From Gemmatimonadota bacterium (lineage in GTDB: Bacteria; Gemmatimonadota; Gemmatimonadetes; Longimicrobiales; Gaopeijiaceae): DNA of 5,221 nucleotides. Below, piece by piece: positions 1 through 4,934 of this stretch (position 1 is the stretch's first letter; the number at the start of each line of letters is the position of its first letter). The translations under genes were made by a program, and so were the position numbers. The stretch is from NCBI GenBank assembly GCA_030618065.1, contig JAUXEE010000180.1, forward strand, positions 1 through 5,221. Direction: 5' to 3'. The notes under the pieces are model-generated. The model was not told where the DNA came from and did not search any database. It was given only the letters and a program-made list of their open reading frames with translations.

Positions 1-1179
1 AATCAGGACCCACCCGTACCCGATGTTCAGGTTCTCATGAAGGAAGCCCAGGATCTTGATGATGATCCCGGCGAAGGGCCGAACCACCGGACGCATGAAC
101 TTCCACCCATACGGGTTCGCGTTCTGCATGTCCGTGCCCACGGCCTCCAGCCGGGAAAAATCCTGCGGGCCCATATAAAGACGGTAATCGGTGGTCCCGT
201 CCGAGGACACCGGCTGGGAAACCGAAACCGAGACCTGGTGTTCGAAGGGGGTCGGATTGGCGATGAGGCCCCCCAGGTACTTCTCATCCTCCTCCGAGGC
301 ACCGGCAAGGAGGGTGAAGAGAAAGTATTTGCTCTTGAACGCCGCCCATAAGAGGGGCCCTTCCTCGATTCTCGGCTCATCCGCCCGACTCAAGAGAACC
401 GACCGGATCCCATCCTGCAGAGGGTTCACCACATAGGCCGCGGCCCGGATCTCGTCCCGGTCCTTCTGCTCATTGAAGGGGATGCCGAGCCCAAGATCGG
501 TGAAAACCCACTGGGCGTTCAGGCCACTCACCCGGCTGGAGACCTCCACCACATAGCGGTCGGGCCGGAAGGAATAGACCACCTCGTATGAGAATGGGTG
601 GGTGGGGTGTTTATACCTGAACCGAAGCTCCCGGGGCCCTCCCCCCTCCGTGAGGCGCAGCCCATCCGCCGGCTCCACCTCGAAGGTGAGCGCCCTCATA
701 TCCACCGTGTCCGAGTCCACCAGGAGCCTGGTTCCCAAAGCTGCCCCCCCATCGGGGTAAATCAGCTCTACTGGCCCGTCGAAGACGAAGGAGGGGAAGT
801 CGGACAATTGTGCCGATAGAAGCCGGGCTCCCCGATCGGAGAAGGTGAAGGTGAAGAGTGGTCCTTCAACAAGGATACCGGATCCCTCTCTGGCCGGAGC
901 CTCAGCCACCGCCGGCACCGTGTCCCCCAGGACCCCTATCAAGGGGTCTTCCTCGACACCTCCTGTCGTCAACGCTCCAGGGGCGGGAGAGTCCGCCTCG
1001 AGCCCCGGCGCACCGAGCCCCGGCGCCTCGACTTCGGACCCCTCGGTAAGAAGGACCGAATCAGGAGGTATGTAGCCCGGACGCTCCTCCGGAGGAACCG
1101 GTGGAAACATAAGGTTGGTGATGACCAAAACGGCGATCATCATGACCACAGCTAGGAGAAAGCGGATCTCGGTGCTCAT
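1..1179 (-). CDS. yidC: Membrane protein insertase YidC (5' part, runs off left edge)
   Basis: YidC inserts and folds inner-membrane proteins, alone or with SecYEG. The frame is open for 393 codons from ATG at 1179-1177 to the window edge. Residues about 6-25 form an N-terminal membrane segment (FLLAVVMMIAVLVITNLMF). Residues about 27-100 are a Pro/Gly/Glu-rich linker. A beta-rich periplasmic domain of the Gram-negative type follows, with the family-like stretches WAAFKSKYF (278-286) and YMGP (334-337). The sequence ends at LHENLNIGYGW (380-390), which matches the LH...GNWG entry into the second membrane segment, so nearly the whole insertase domain lies outside the window. The start overlaps the yidD stop as ATGA (1176-1179), which suggests translational coupling; the nearest Shine-Dalgarno-like run (AAGGGG) is too far upstream. 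Identity is confident; the C-terminal region and its catalytic groove cannot be judged. Confidence 0.93.
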   Translation of the reverse strand, partial: MSTEIRFLLAVVMMIAVLVITNLMFPPVPPEERPGYIPPDSVLLTEGSEVEAPGLGAPGLEADSPAPGALTTGGVEEDPLIGVLGDTVPAVAEAPAREGSGILVEGPLFTFTFSDRGARLLSAQLSDFPSFVFDGPVELIYPDGGAALGTRLLVDSDTVDMRALTFEVEPADGLRLTEGGGPRELRFRYKHPTHPFSYEVVYSFRPDRYVVEVSSRVSGLNAQWVFTDLGLGIPFNEQKDRDEIRAAAYVVNPLQDGIRSVLLSRADEPRIEEGPLLWAAFKSKYFLFTLLAGASEEDEKYLGGLIANPTPFEHQVSVSVSQPVSSDGTTDYRLYMGPQDFSRLEAVGTDMQNANPYGWKFMRPVVRPFAGIIIKILGFLHENLNIGYGWVLI

Positions 1180-1388
1180 GGGACCGGGTCGTACCCCTTA
1201 CCCCCGAAGGGGTGGCAGCGGAATATGCGACGCAGGGCCAACCATCCTCCCTTTCCCGCTCCGTACCTCTCGACCGCCTCTTGGGCATAGGCAGAACAAG
1301 TAGGCGAAAACCGGCACGATGGCGGGGTTATCGGAGAAACAGCGAGGCGATAGAAACGAATTACCGCCAAGAGACTCGCCCTGAACAT
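1176..1388 (-). CDS. yidD: Membrane protein insertion efficiency factor YidD
   Basis: YidD is a small membrane-associated protein that aids YidC/Sec-dependent insertion; its mechanism is poorly known. The 70-residue product has the usual family length and its signatures: an amphipathic N-terminus (LLAVIRFYRLAVSP, residues 6-19), CRFSPTCSAYA (25-35), and the C-terminal CHPFGGKGYDPVP (58-70). The conserved cysteines are C25, C31 and C58. It sits in the usual place between rnpA and yidC. It overlaps the rnpA 3' end by 28 nt, and its TGA overlaps the yidC ATG by 4 nt, so the three are probably translated from one message. A GAGGAG lies only 2 nt before the ATG, which is close. An alternative TTG seven codons in would lose part of the conserved N-terminus, so the ATG is kept. 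Confidence 0.94.
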   Translation of the reverse strand: MFRASLLAVIRFYRLAVSPITPPSCRFSPTCSAYAQEAVERYGAGKGGWLALRRIFRCHPFGGKGYDPVP

Positions 1389-1765
1389 AGCTCCTCTGTG
1401 ACCTCCAGCAACTCCCGTCGGAGCTGCCGGTAGCTTGCTTCGTAGGCCTCCCTCCGGACCCTGATCAATAGATCCAGATGGATGCCTTCATCCCGCAACC
1501 GAGGGAGAAGCTCACGTCGGCTCAACTCTCGCAAACGGCGCTTCACCCTGTTTCGATCCACCACCCGCCGGCGGTGTTTCGGAACAACAATACCAACTCT
1601 CGGCCCTGCCTCGTTAGAAGACAAAAAGAAGACGTCCAGATGAGACGTCTTCTTTCTCCTTCCCCGGCGCAGAAGCGCCCGGATATCCCGGTTCCGGGTG
1701 ATTCGACTCGAGGGGGGCAGGCCAAACCGAATCGGCGCCCCCTCTCCTGGGTGCGCCTTCCCCAC
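1361..1765 (-). CDS. rnpA: Ribonuclease P protein component (RnpA)
   Basis: RnpA binds the RNase P RNA and helps it recognise and cut the 5' leader of precursor tRNAs. The core matches the family: RITRNRDIRALLRRG near the N-terminus, a central-cleft beta strand (DVFFLSSN), GIVVPKHRRRVVDRNRVKRRLREL containing the RNR signature, and a basic C-terminal helix. The stop is TAA at 1363-1361. The start is uncertain. GTG at 1765-1763, 5 nt after the rpmH stop, gives 134 residues and is used here. An ATT at 1732-1730 gives 123 residues beginning IRFGLPPSSRITRN, nearer the usual family start, and has AGGAGAGG 8 nt upstream; ATT would be a rare initiator. The frame also stays open upstream through all of rpmH. 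A strong hairpin lies inside the gene at 1625-1655. Function is confident, the exact start is not. Confidence 0.9.
   Translation of the reverse strand: MGKAHPGEGAPIRFGLPPSSRITRNRDIRALLRRGRRKKTSHLDVFFLSSNEAGPRVGIVVPKHRRRVVDRNRVKRRLRELSRRELLPRLRDEGIHLDLLIRVRREAYEASYRQLRRELLEVTEELCSGRVSWR
1625..1655 (-). repeat. Perfect 12-bp hairpin inside rnpA, terminator-like
   Basis: AAAGAAGACGTC (1625-1636) and GACGTCTTCTTT (1644-1655) are exact reverse complements around a 7-nt loop. In the rnpA message the right arm runs into a five-T stretch (TTTTT, then G), so the structure looks like a modest intrinsic terminator or attenuator. The arms encode part of KKTSHLDVFF. A second, G+C-rich hairpin with one bulge (1664-1682) lies just upstream in the transcript. 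Termination here would favour rpmH over rnpA, yidD and yidC; that is inference. Confidence 0.5.
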
Positions 1766-1770
1766 CAGCC

Positions 1771-1917
1771 CTACTTCGAGCCGACGCTCACCACCAGACG
1801 CCGCCGACCGCGCTGACGACGCCGGTTGAGGGTCTTGCGACCCCCTTTGGTCTGCATGCGAGCCCGGAACCCGTGTTTGTTCTTCCGCTTCCGGTTCCGG
1901 GGATTGTACGTCGGCAT
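1771..1917 (-). CDS. rpmH: 50S ribosomal protein L34
   Basis: L34 is a very small, basic protein of the large ribosomal subunit that binds 23S rRNA. The 48-residue translation begins MPTYNPRNRKRKNKHGFRAR, followed by MQTKGGRKTLNRRRQRGRRR and a short LVVSVGSK tail. The HGFRARM block (residues 15-21), the T-K-x-G-R segment and the arginine cluster are diagnostic of the family; the length is normal. Two ATGs lie in tandem (1920 and 1917). GGTGAT at 1931-1926 can pair with the 16S tail and is 5 nt from the first ATG and 8 nt from the second, so an extra N-terminal Met is possible; 1917 is chosen by family resemblance. It is the first gene of the minus-strand block, directly followed by rnpA. The gene is short and lies within a longer open rnpA frame, so automated calling could miss it. 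Confidence 0.95.
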   Translation of the reverse strand: MPTYNPRNRKRKNKHGFRARMQTKGGRKTLNRRRQRGRRRLVVSVGSK

Positions 1918-1968
1918 CATGAGAAATCACCCACTTGGTCCATGGTTGCGTTCGAAAAATAGCTTTCA

Positions 1969-1998
1969 AAGGTACCAAAGGCCCTCCTCCAGGGTCAA
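1969..1998 (-). promoter_or_regulatory. Candidate rpmH promoter
   Basis: On the minus strand, TTGACC (1998-1993) and TACCTT (1974-1969) are separated by 18 nt, a weak sigma-70-like pair. Transcription would start near 1962 and leave a leader of about 45 nt before rpmH. The -35 is 5 of 6 to consensus and the -10 only about 3 of 6. This is inferred from motif and position alone. Confidence 0.35.
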
Positions 1999-2050
1999 CC
2001 CCGAAAGCCCTTTTCCGCCATGGGTTTCTCCATGGCCCTCCGGCCGCAGA

Positions 2051-2079
2051 TTGACTTTTCCACATTCGGAAAATAGCTT
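2051..2079 (+). promoter_or_regulatory. dnaA: Candidate dnaA promoter
   Basis: TTGACT (2051-2056) and TAGCTT (2074-2079) are separated by 17 nt, and the spacer holds a DnaA box (2056-2064). Transcription would begin near 2086, leaving about 38 nt before the dnaA ATG. The -35 is good and the -10 weak. The position of the box suggests autorepression by DnaA, as is known for dnaA promoters in several bacteria. No clear Shine-Dalgarno sequence is visible before the dnaA ATG. Confidence 0.45.
2056..2064 (+). promoter_or_regulatory. DnaA box in dnaA promoter region
   Basis: TTTTCCACA matches the E. coli consensus TTATCCACA at 8 of 9 positions and fits the looser TTWTNCACA. It overlaps the last base of the candidate dnaA -35 and lies in the spacer, a suitable place for DnaA to repress its own gene. 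It is one of the two best-matching boxes in the window; the other is the inverted one at 3756-3764. Confidence 0.65.
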
Positions 2080-2123
2080 GCCTGCCCCTCATTCAGGGCC
2101 CTTTTCACCCAACGCTGGCACCC

Positions 2124-3512
2124 ATGGAGCTCACGGCCACTGAACTCTGGTCCCGCATTCTCCAGATGGTCCAGGCAGGCCTCCCTGAGCAGGCCTTCCG
2201 GACCTGGTTTGCCGGAACCACCGCGGTGGCCCTCTCCAATAGAGAGCTCTTGGTGGAGGTATCCAACGACTTCCATGCCGAGTGGATTGAAGACAGATAC
2301 GGCACCCTCCTGGAGAAAGCCGCCGCCCGTGTCGTAGGTCGGCCCCTGTCCATTTCTTTCTTGCCCGGCGAGTCCCCTCCTCTACCGCAGCTGCCCACGG
2401 TCGACCTCACCGACTCCCTCGGACCCCTCCAGACAACCGCCGACCCCCGTCTTTCACCTTCCCCCACCAGACCCAATCCTGGCCTGAACCGGCGTTACAC
2501 CTTCGAAAGGTTCGTGGTGGGAGGCGATAATCAACTCGCTGCGGCCGCCGCTTCCGCCGTAGCGAAGAAACCGGCTCTCCTGTACAACCCCCTCTTCCTC
2601 TACGGGGGTGTTGGTCTGGGGAAGACCCACCTCATGCATGCCATCGGAAACGCCATCCTCGATTCCGATCCATCCAAGAAGGTGGCCTACGCACCTTCCG
2701 AACAATTCATGAACGAGTTGGTCACCGCCATCCAGGAGGGAACGACTGCCGCCTTCCGACACCGCTATCGCCGGATGGATCTGCTCCTCATCGACGACGT
2801 CCACTTCCTGAAAGGGAAGGAGGCCACTCAAGAGGAGTTCTTCCACACGTTCAATGCTCTCTACGACGCCCACAAACAAATCGTTCTAACAAGTGACCGG
2901 CCGCCCAAGGAGATCCCGGGCCTGGAGGAACGCCTCATTTCCCGCTTCCAGTGGGGCCTCGTGGCCGATATCAAGGCCCCGAACTACGAGACCCGTGTAG
3001 CCATTCTCCGGAAGAAGGCTGCCGACGATTCTTTGACATTAGACGCCGAGGTCATCGATTTCATCGCAAGATCATGTACCTCTTCCGTGAGGGAATTGGA
3101 GGGCGCCATCATAAAGCTCTTGGCCTACTCTTCTCTGAAAAACCTGGAAATTTCGATCTCAATGGCCAAAACCGCCCTCCAAGGAGAGCTGGGCTCAAGG
3201 GTTTCGGGGGGAACTCCTGGCATTACCCCAGAGAGGATCCAGGAGGCGGTAGCCAAAGGGTGGGGAATACAGAGCGCGGCCCTCTCTTCTAAGCGCAGGA
3301 CAAAGGACTTGACGGTACCTCGCCAGGTCGCCATGTACCTCATCAGGGAGCTTCTGAATCTGCCCCTGGTTCAAATCGGAAACCTTTTTGGGGGAAGAGA
3401 CCATTCCACTGTCATTCACTCGATCCGGAAAGTCGAGGAAACGGTAGTCGTCGACCCCTCCTTCGAACGGAAAGTGCAAGCCTTAAAAGACGAGTTGTCG
3501 CGATTGGTGTGA
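2124..3512 (+). CDS. dnaA: Chromosomal replication initiator protein DnaA
   Basis: DnaA is the AAA+ ATPase that binds oriC, forms a filament and opens the duplex. The 462-residue product has normal length and all four domains. Domain I (about 1-80) has the LWSRIL...FRTWFAG fold for self-contact and helicase loading. Domain II (about 82-120) is a Pro-rich linker. Domain III (about 121-350) carries Walker A GGVGLGKT (161-168), Walker B LLLIDD (220-225), sensor 1 LTSDRP (255-260), the predicted arginine finger R274 in EERLISRF, and sensor 2 R323 in VRELEG. Domain IV (about 360-462) has the DNA-binding signature GGRDHSTVIHS (423-433). The ATG at 2124 starts domain I in the usual place but lacks a clear Shine-Dalgarno. 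The gene diverges from rpmH and is followed by oriC and dnaN. At the place of E. coli Arg399 it has Val398 (LTVPRQ). Confidence 0.98.
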   Translation: MELTATELWSRILQMVQAGLPEQAFRTWFAGTTAVALSNRELLVEVSNDFHAEWIEDRYGTLLEKAAARVVGRPLSISFLPGESPPLPQLPTVDLTDSLGPLQTTADPRLSPSPTRPNPGLNRRYTFERFVVGGDNQLAAAAASAVAKKPALLYNPLFLYGGVGLGKTHLMHAIGNAILDSDPSKKVAYAPSEQFMNELVTAIQEGTTAAFRHRYRRMDLLLIDDVHFLKGKEATQEEFFHTFNALYDAHKQIVLTSDRPPKEIPGLEERLISRFQWGLVADIKAPNYETRVAILRKKAADDSLTLDAEVIDFIARSCTSSVRELEGAIIKLLAYSSLKNLEISISMAKTALQGELGSRVSGGTPGITPERIQEAVAKGWGIQSAALSSKRRTKDLTVPRQVAMYLIRELLNLPLVQIGNLFGGRDHSTVIHSIRKVEETVVVDPSFERKVQALKDELSRLV

Positions 3513-3547
3513 ACAACCCTGGGGAGAAGCCGGGGAAAGGTCCAGGG

Positions 3548-3556
3548 ATTTCCACA
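3548..3556 (+). promoter_or_regulatory. DnaA box 1
   Basis: ATTTCCACA matches TTATCCACA at 7 of 9 positions, with the TCCACA core intact. It is the first box after the dnaA stop codon and lies about 40 bp into the origin. Confidence 0.5.
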
Positions 3557-3596
3557 CTACCGTGGAGAGAGGAATTCAATGGTGACAACTCCTAGG

Positions 3597-3605
3597 ATCT
3601 CCACA
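3597..3605 (+). promoter_or_regulatory. DnaA box 2
   Basis: ATCTCCACA matches the consensus at 7 of 9 positions with an intact TCCACA core. It is 12 bp from the next box and points the same way, so the two may be bound cooperatively. Confidence 0.5.
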
Positions 3606-3608
3606 GAC

Positions 3609-3617
3609 CCATCCACA
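3609..3617 (+). promoter_or_regulatory. DnaA box 3
   Basis: CCATCCACA has the longest consensus run of the forward origin boxes (ATCCACA) and is 7 of 9 overall. It pairs with box 2, 12 bp upstream in the same orientation. Confidence 0.55.
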
Positions 3618-3675
3618 GTCATCTGGAGGGAAGAACAGGAGTGAGGGAGGACGGGATTGGACATTCCATGCATCT

Positions 3676-3692
3676 TCTTCCACACTTCCACA
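3676..3692 (+). promoter_or_regulatory. Tandem DnaA boxes 4 and 5 next to the trios
   Basis: Two copies of CTTCCACA lie head to tail at 3677-3684 and 3685-3692, a perfect 8-bp direct repeat. Read as 9-mers they are TCTTCCACA (7 of 9) and ACTTCCACA (6 of 9), sharing one base. The second ends two G residues before the TAC/CTA repeat. In the B. subtilis module the box next to the trios anchors DnaA before it passes to single-stranded DNA, and box 5 is in that position. The 8-bp spacing is very tight for two domain IV contacts. Confidence 0.65.
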
Positions 3693-3696
3693 GGTA

Positions 3697-3708
3697 CTAC
3701 TACTACTA
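3697..3708 (+). other. DnaA-trio element
   Basis: Four uninterrupted CTA triplets (3697-3708), within TACTACTACTACTATG at 3695-3710, read as 3'-GAT-5' on the lower strand, the DnaA-trio consensus. They start 4 bp after the last DnaA box and run into the A+T-rich segment. In B. subtilis such triplets are bound by the DnaA AAA+ domain on single-stranded DNA and specify where the duplex opens. Motif, spacing and orientation all fit. Confidence 0.85.
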
Positions 3709-3710
3709 TG

Positions 3711-3734
3711 TTTTTCTCTAAAGAAAGAGAAAAA
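3711..3734 (+). repeat. A+T-rich inverted repeat in the putative unwinding element
   Basis: TTTTTCTCT (3711-3719) is exactly complementary to AGAGAAAAA (3726-3734) around a 6-nt loop AAAGAA. From 3720 to 3738 the upper strand is all purine. This is the most A+T-rich part of the intergenic region and sits right after the trios, where the duplex unwinding element is expected. It could extrude as a hairpin when unwound. It lacks the G+C stem of a terminator. Confidence 0.6.
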
Positions 3735-3755
3735 GAAACTTGATCCGTTCTCTTT

Positions 3756-3764
3756 TGTGGAAAA
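3756..3764 (-). promoter_or_regulatory. Inverted DnaA box before dnaN
   Basis: TGTGGAAAA reads TTTTCCACA on the minus strand, 8 of 9 to consensus and identical to the box in the dnaA promoter region. It faces the forward boxes across the trio and A+T-rich segment, and lies 34 bp before the dnaN ATG. It may bound the origin or influence dnaN transcription. Confidence 0.6.
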
Positions 3765-3789
3765 AGGACGGGCCAAACCCAGGCGTAGC

Positions 3790-3794
3790 GGAGG
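3790..3794 (+). promoter_or_regulatory. dnaN: dnaN ribosome binding site
   Basis: GGAGG, extending to GGAGGATT, lies 4 nt before the ATG at 3799. This strong site decides the dnaN start over an in-frame GTG at 3757, which would add 14 residues unlike any DnaN N-terminus and would begin inside the inverted DnaA box. Confidence 0.8.
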
Positions 3795-3798
3795 ATTC

Positions 3799-4914
3799 AT
3801 GAATTTTACAATCACCCGACAGAACCTTCATCAGGGTCTGGCCGCCGTCTCAGCCAGCATCCCCACCAAGACCACTCTTCCGGTTCTCTCGAATATCCTC
3901 CTGGAGGCCAGGGACGGAGTCGTTTGGATGAGTGGGACGGATCTGGATGTGGCCGTACGAGTCCAAGTTCCGGCTGATGTTACAGAGACAGGTAGCCTGA
4001 CCGCCCCAGGAAAGAAACTCCAGGAAATCGCCAGAGAGCTACCGGATCGACCGGTAGAGGTGGTAACTCGGGGCGACCAGTTGGAACTCAGATGCGGTCG
4101 GAGCTGTTTCAAACTGAACGGCCTTCCGAGCGAGGAATTCCCCAGCCTGCCGGGAGTGGATTTCGAGAAGGGGTGGAGCGTTACGAGCAAGGATCTTCAA
4201 AGGCTCATATATCATACGGCGTTTGCGGTATCTACCGAAGAAAGCCGGCCAATTTTGAATGGGGTCCTCTGGGAGCTCCGGGACGGTAGAATGCAGATGG
4301 TGGCAACGAATGGGCATCGGTTGGCCCGAATGGCGGTTCCCGCCGGACCGACTACCGCCACCAGTGCCGACTTCATCGTTCCCCCGGCTGCCCTCCAACA
4401 GGTGCAGCGTCTTTTCAAGACGGAAGAGGATCTGGAGGTGGCTCGGGATGGCAATCACCTGGGATTCCGCTCCTCAGGCACGGAGGTGTATACGCGTCTG
4501 ATTGAGGGAACCTATCCAAACTATGAGCAGGTGATTCCGAAGGACAACGATAGATTTGCCATCGTTGAAAAGAGTGCTCTGGAATCGGCGGTGCGCCGGA
4601 TGGCGGTGGTTGCCAGCGACCAGACCCACCGTATCCGACTTGTCTTCAGCGAGAGTAAAGTCCAACTGAACGTCCTCACTCCGGATCTGGGCGAAGGTGA
4701 GGATGAACTGGAAGTACACTATGAAGGAGATGAGCTGGAAATCGGGTTTAACGCCAATTACCTCCGCGAGGTGTTACGGTACATGCCCACGGATGAGGTG
4801 AAACTCACCTTCAAGGCTCCGGAGCGGGCAGCCACCATCGAACCGGTGACTCCGGAGGGGGAGGAAGCATTGGAATACCTCAGCTTAGTCATGCCACTCC
4901 GATTGCTGGACTGA
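3799..4914 (+). CDS. dnaN: DNA polymerase III subunit beta (sliding clamp)
   Basis: DnaN forms the ring-shaped homodimer that tethers DNA polymerase III and serves as a docking platform for repair and replication proteins. The 371-residue product has normal length and the three clamp folds (about 1-122, 127-250 and 251-371). Typical stretches are LPVLSNILLEA (27-37), GTDLDVAV (46-53), RPILNGVLWEL (150-160), TNGHRLA (170-176), EGTYPNYEQVIP (236-247), FNANYLREVL (317-326) and the C-terminal VMPLRLLD (364-371). TNGHRL and VMPLRL contribute to the hydrophobic cleft that binds partner clamp motifs; E. coli has VMPMRL, so M364 is replaced by Leu. The gene follows oriC as usual. The next gene is not recF but a lipoprotein that starts 20 nt after the stop, with no terminator between. 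Confidence 0.98.
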   Translation: MNFTITRQNLHQGLAAVSASIPTKTTLPVLSNILLEARDGVVWMSGTDLDVAVRVQVPADVTETGSLTAPGKKLQEIARELPDRPVEVVTRGDQLELRCGRSCFKLNGLPSEEFPSLPGVDFEKGWSVTSKDLQRLIYHTAFAVSTEESRPILNGVLWELRDGRMQMVATNGHRLARMAVPAGPTTATSADFIVPPAALQQVQRLFKTEEDLEVARDGNHLGFRSSGTEVYTRLIEGTYPNYEQVIPKDNDRFAIVEKSALESAVRRMAVVASDQTHRIRLVFSESKVQLNVLTPDLGEGEDELEVHYEGDELEIGFNANYLREVLRYMPTDEVKLTFKAPERAATIEPVTPEGEEALEYLSLVMPLRLLD

Positions 4915-4934
4915 CGTGGTGCATAGAAAAAAGG

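Larger units (their letters stand above)
1951..2080 (+). repeat. Imperfect direct repeat in the rpmH-dnaA control region
   Basis: TTCGAAAAATAGCTTT (1951-1966) and TTCGGAAAATAGCTTG (2065-2080) agree at 14 of 16 positions, 114 bp apart. The right copy contains the candidate dnaA -10; the left copy lies at the expected rpmH transcription start. They are A+T-rich islands in otherwise G+C-rich DNA, and could be a shared regulator site or remnants of a promoter duplication. Confidence 0.4.
3513..3798 (+). other. oriC: Chromosomal replication origin (oriC), dnaA-dnaN intergenic
   Basis: This 286-bp gap carries no gene. From left to right it holds TCCACA-core boxes at 3548-3556, 3597-3605 and 3609-3617, a close tandem pair at 3676-3692, four CTA triplets at 3697-3708, an A+T-rich palindromic segment at about 3707-3755, and an inverted box at 3756-3764. 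The order box, short G spacer, trios, A+T-rich DNA matches the unwinding module described for Bacillus subtilis, and a dnaA-dnaN origin is common in bacteria. Six box cores in under 300 bp plus the trios make chance unlikely. No clear dnaN promoter was found inside it. Origin activity is inferred, not shown. Confidence 0.9.

Noticed and set aside
37..351. Plus- and minus-strand frames overlapping yidC
   Set aside because: The minus-strand yidC frame has clear family motifs throughout; the others are arginine- or proline-rich shadows.
929..950. GACCCC/GGGGTC hairpin within yidC
   Set aside because: Short stem inside coding sequence with no T run; expected by chance in G+C-rich DNA.
1940..2127. 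Four CCATGG hexamers between rpmH and the dnaA start
   Set aside because: Short palindromes without regular spacing; one is simply the dnaA start context. No functional reading is supported.
2454..2879. 141-codon minus-strand reading frame inside dnaA
   Set aside because: It lies wholly opposite the conserved DnaA AAA+ domain, resembles no known protein, and is explained as a shadow of dnaA.
3517..3547. CCCTGG/CCAGGG hairpin after dnaA as a terminator
   Set aside because: The stem is only 6-7 bp with a 19-nt loop and there is no T run after it.
3695..3709. TAC repeat as a plain microsatellite
   Set aside because: Its position, phase and polarity right after a DnaA box fit the DnaA-trio element better.
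3757..3798. GTG at 3757 as a dnaN start giving a 385-residue protein
   Set aside because: The extra 14 residues do not resemble DnaN, the GTG lies in a DnaA box, and a strong GGAGG precedes the ATG at 3799.
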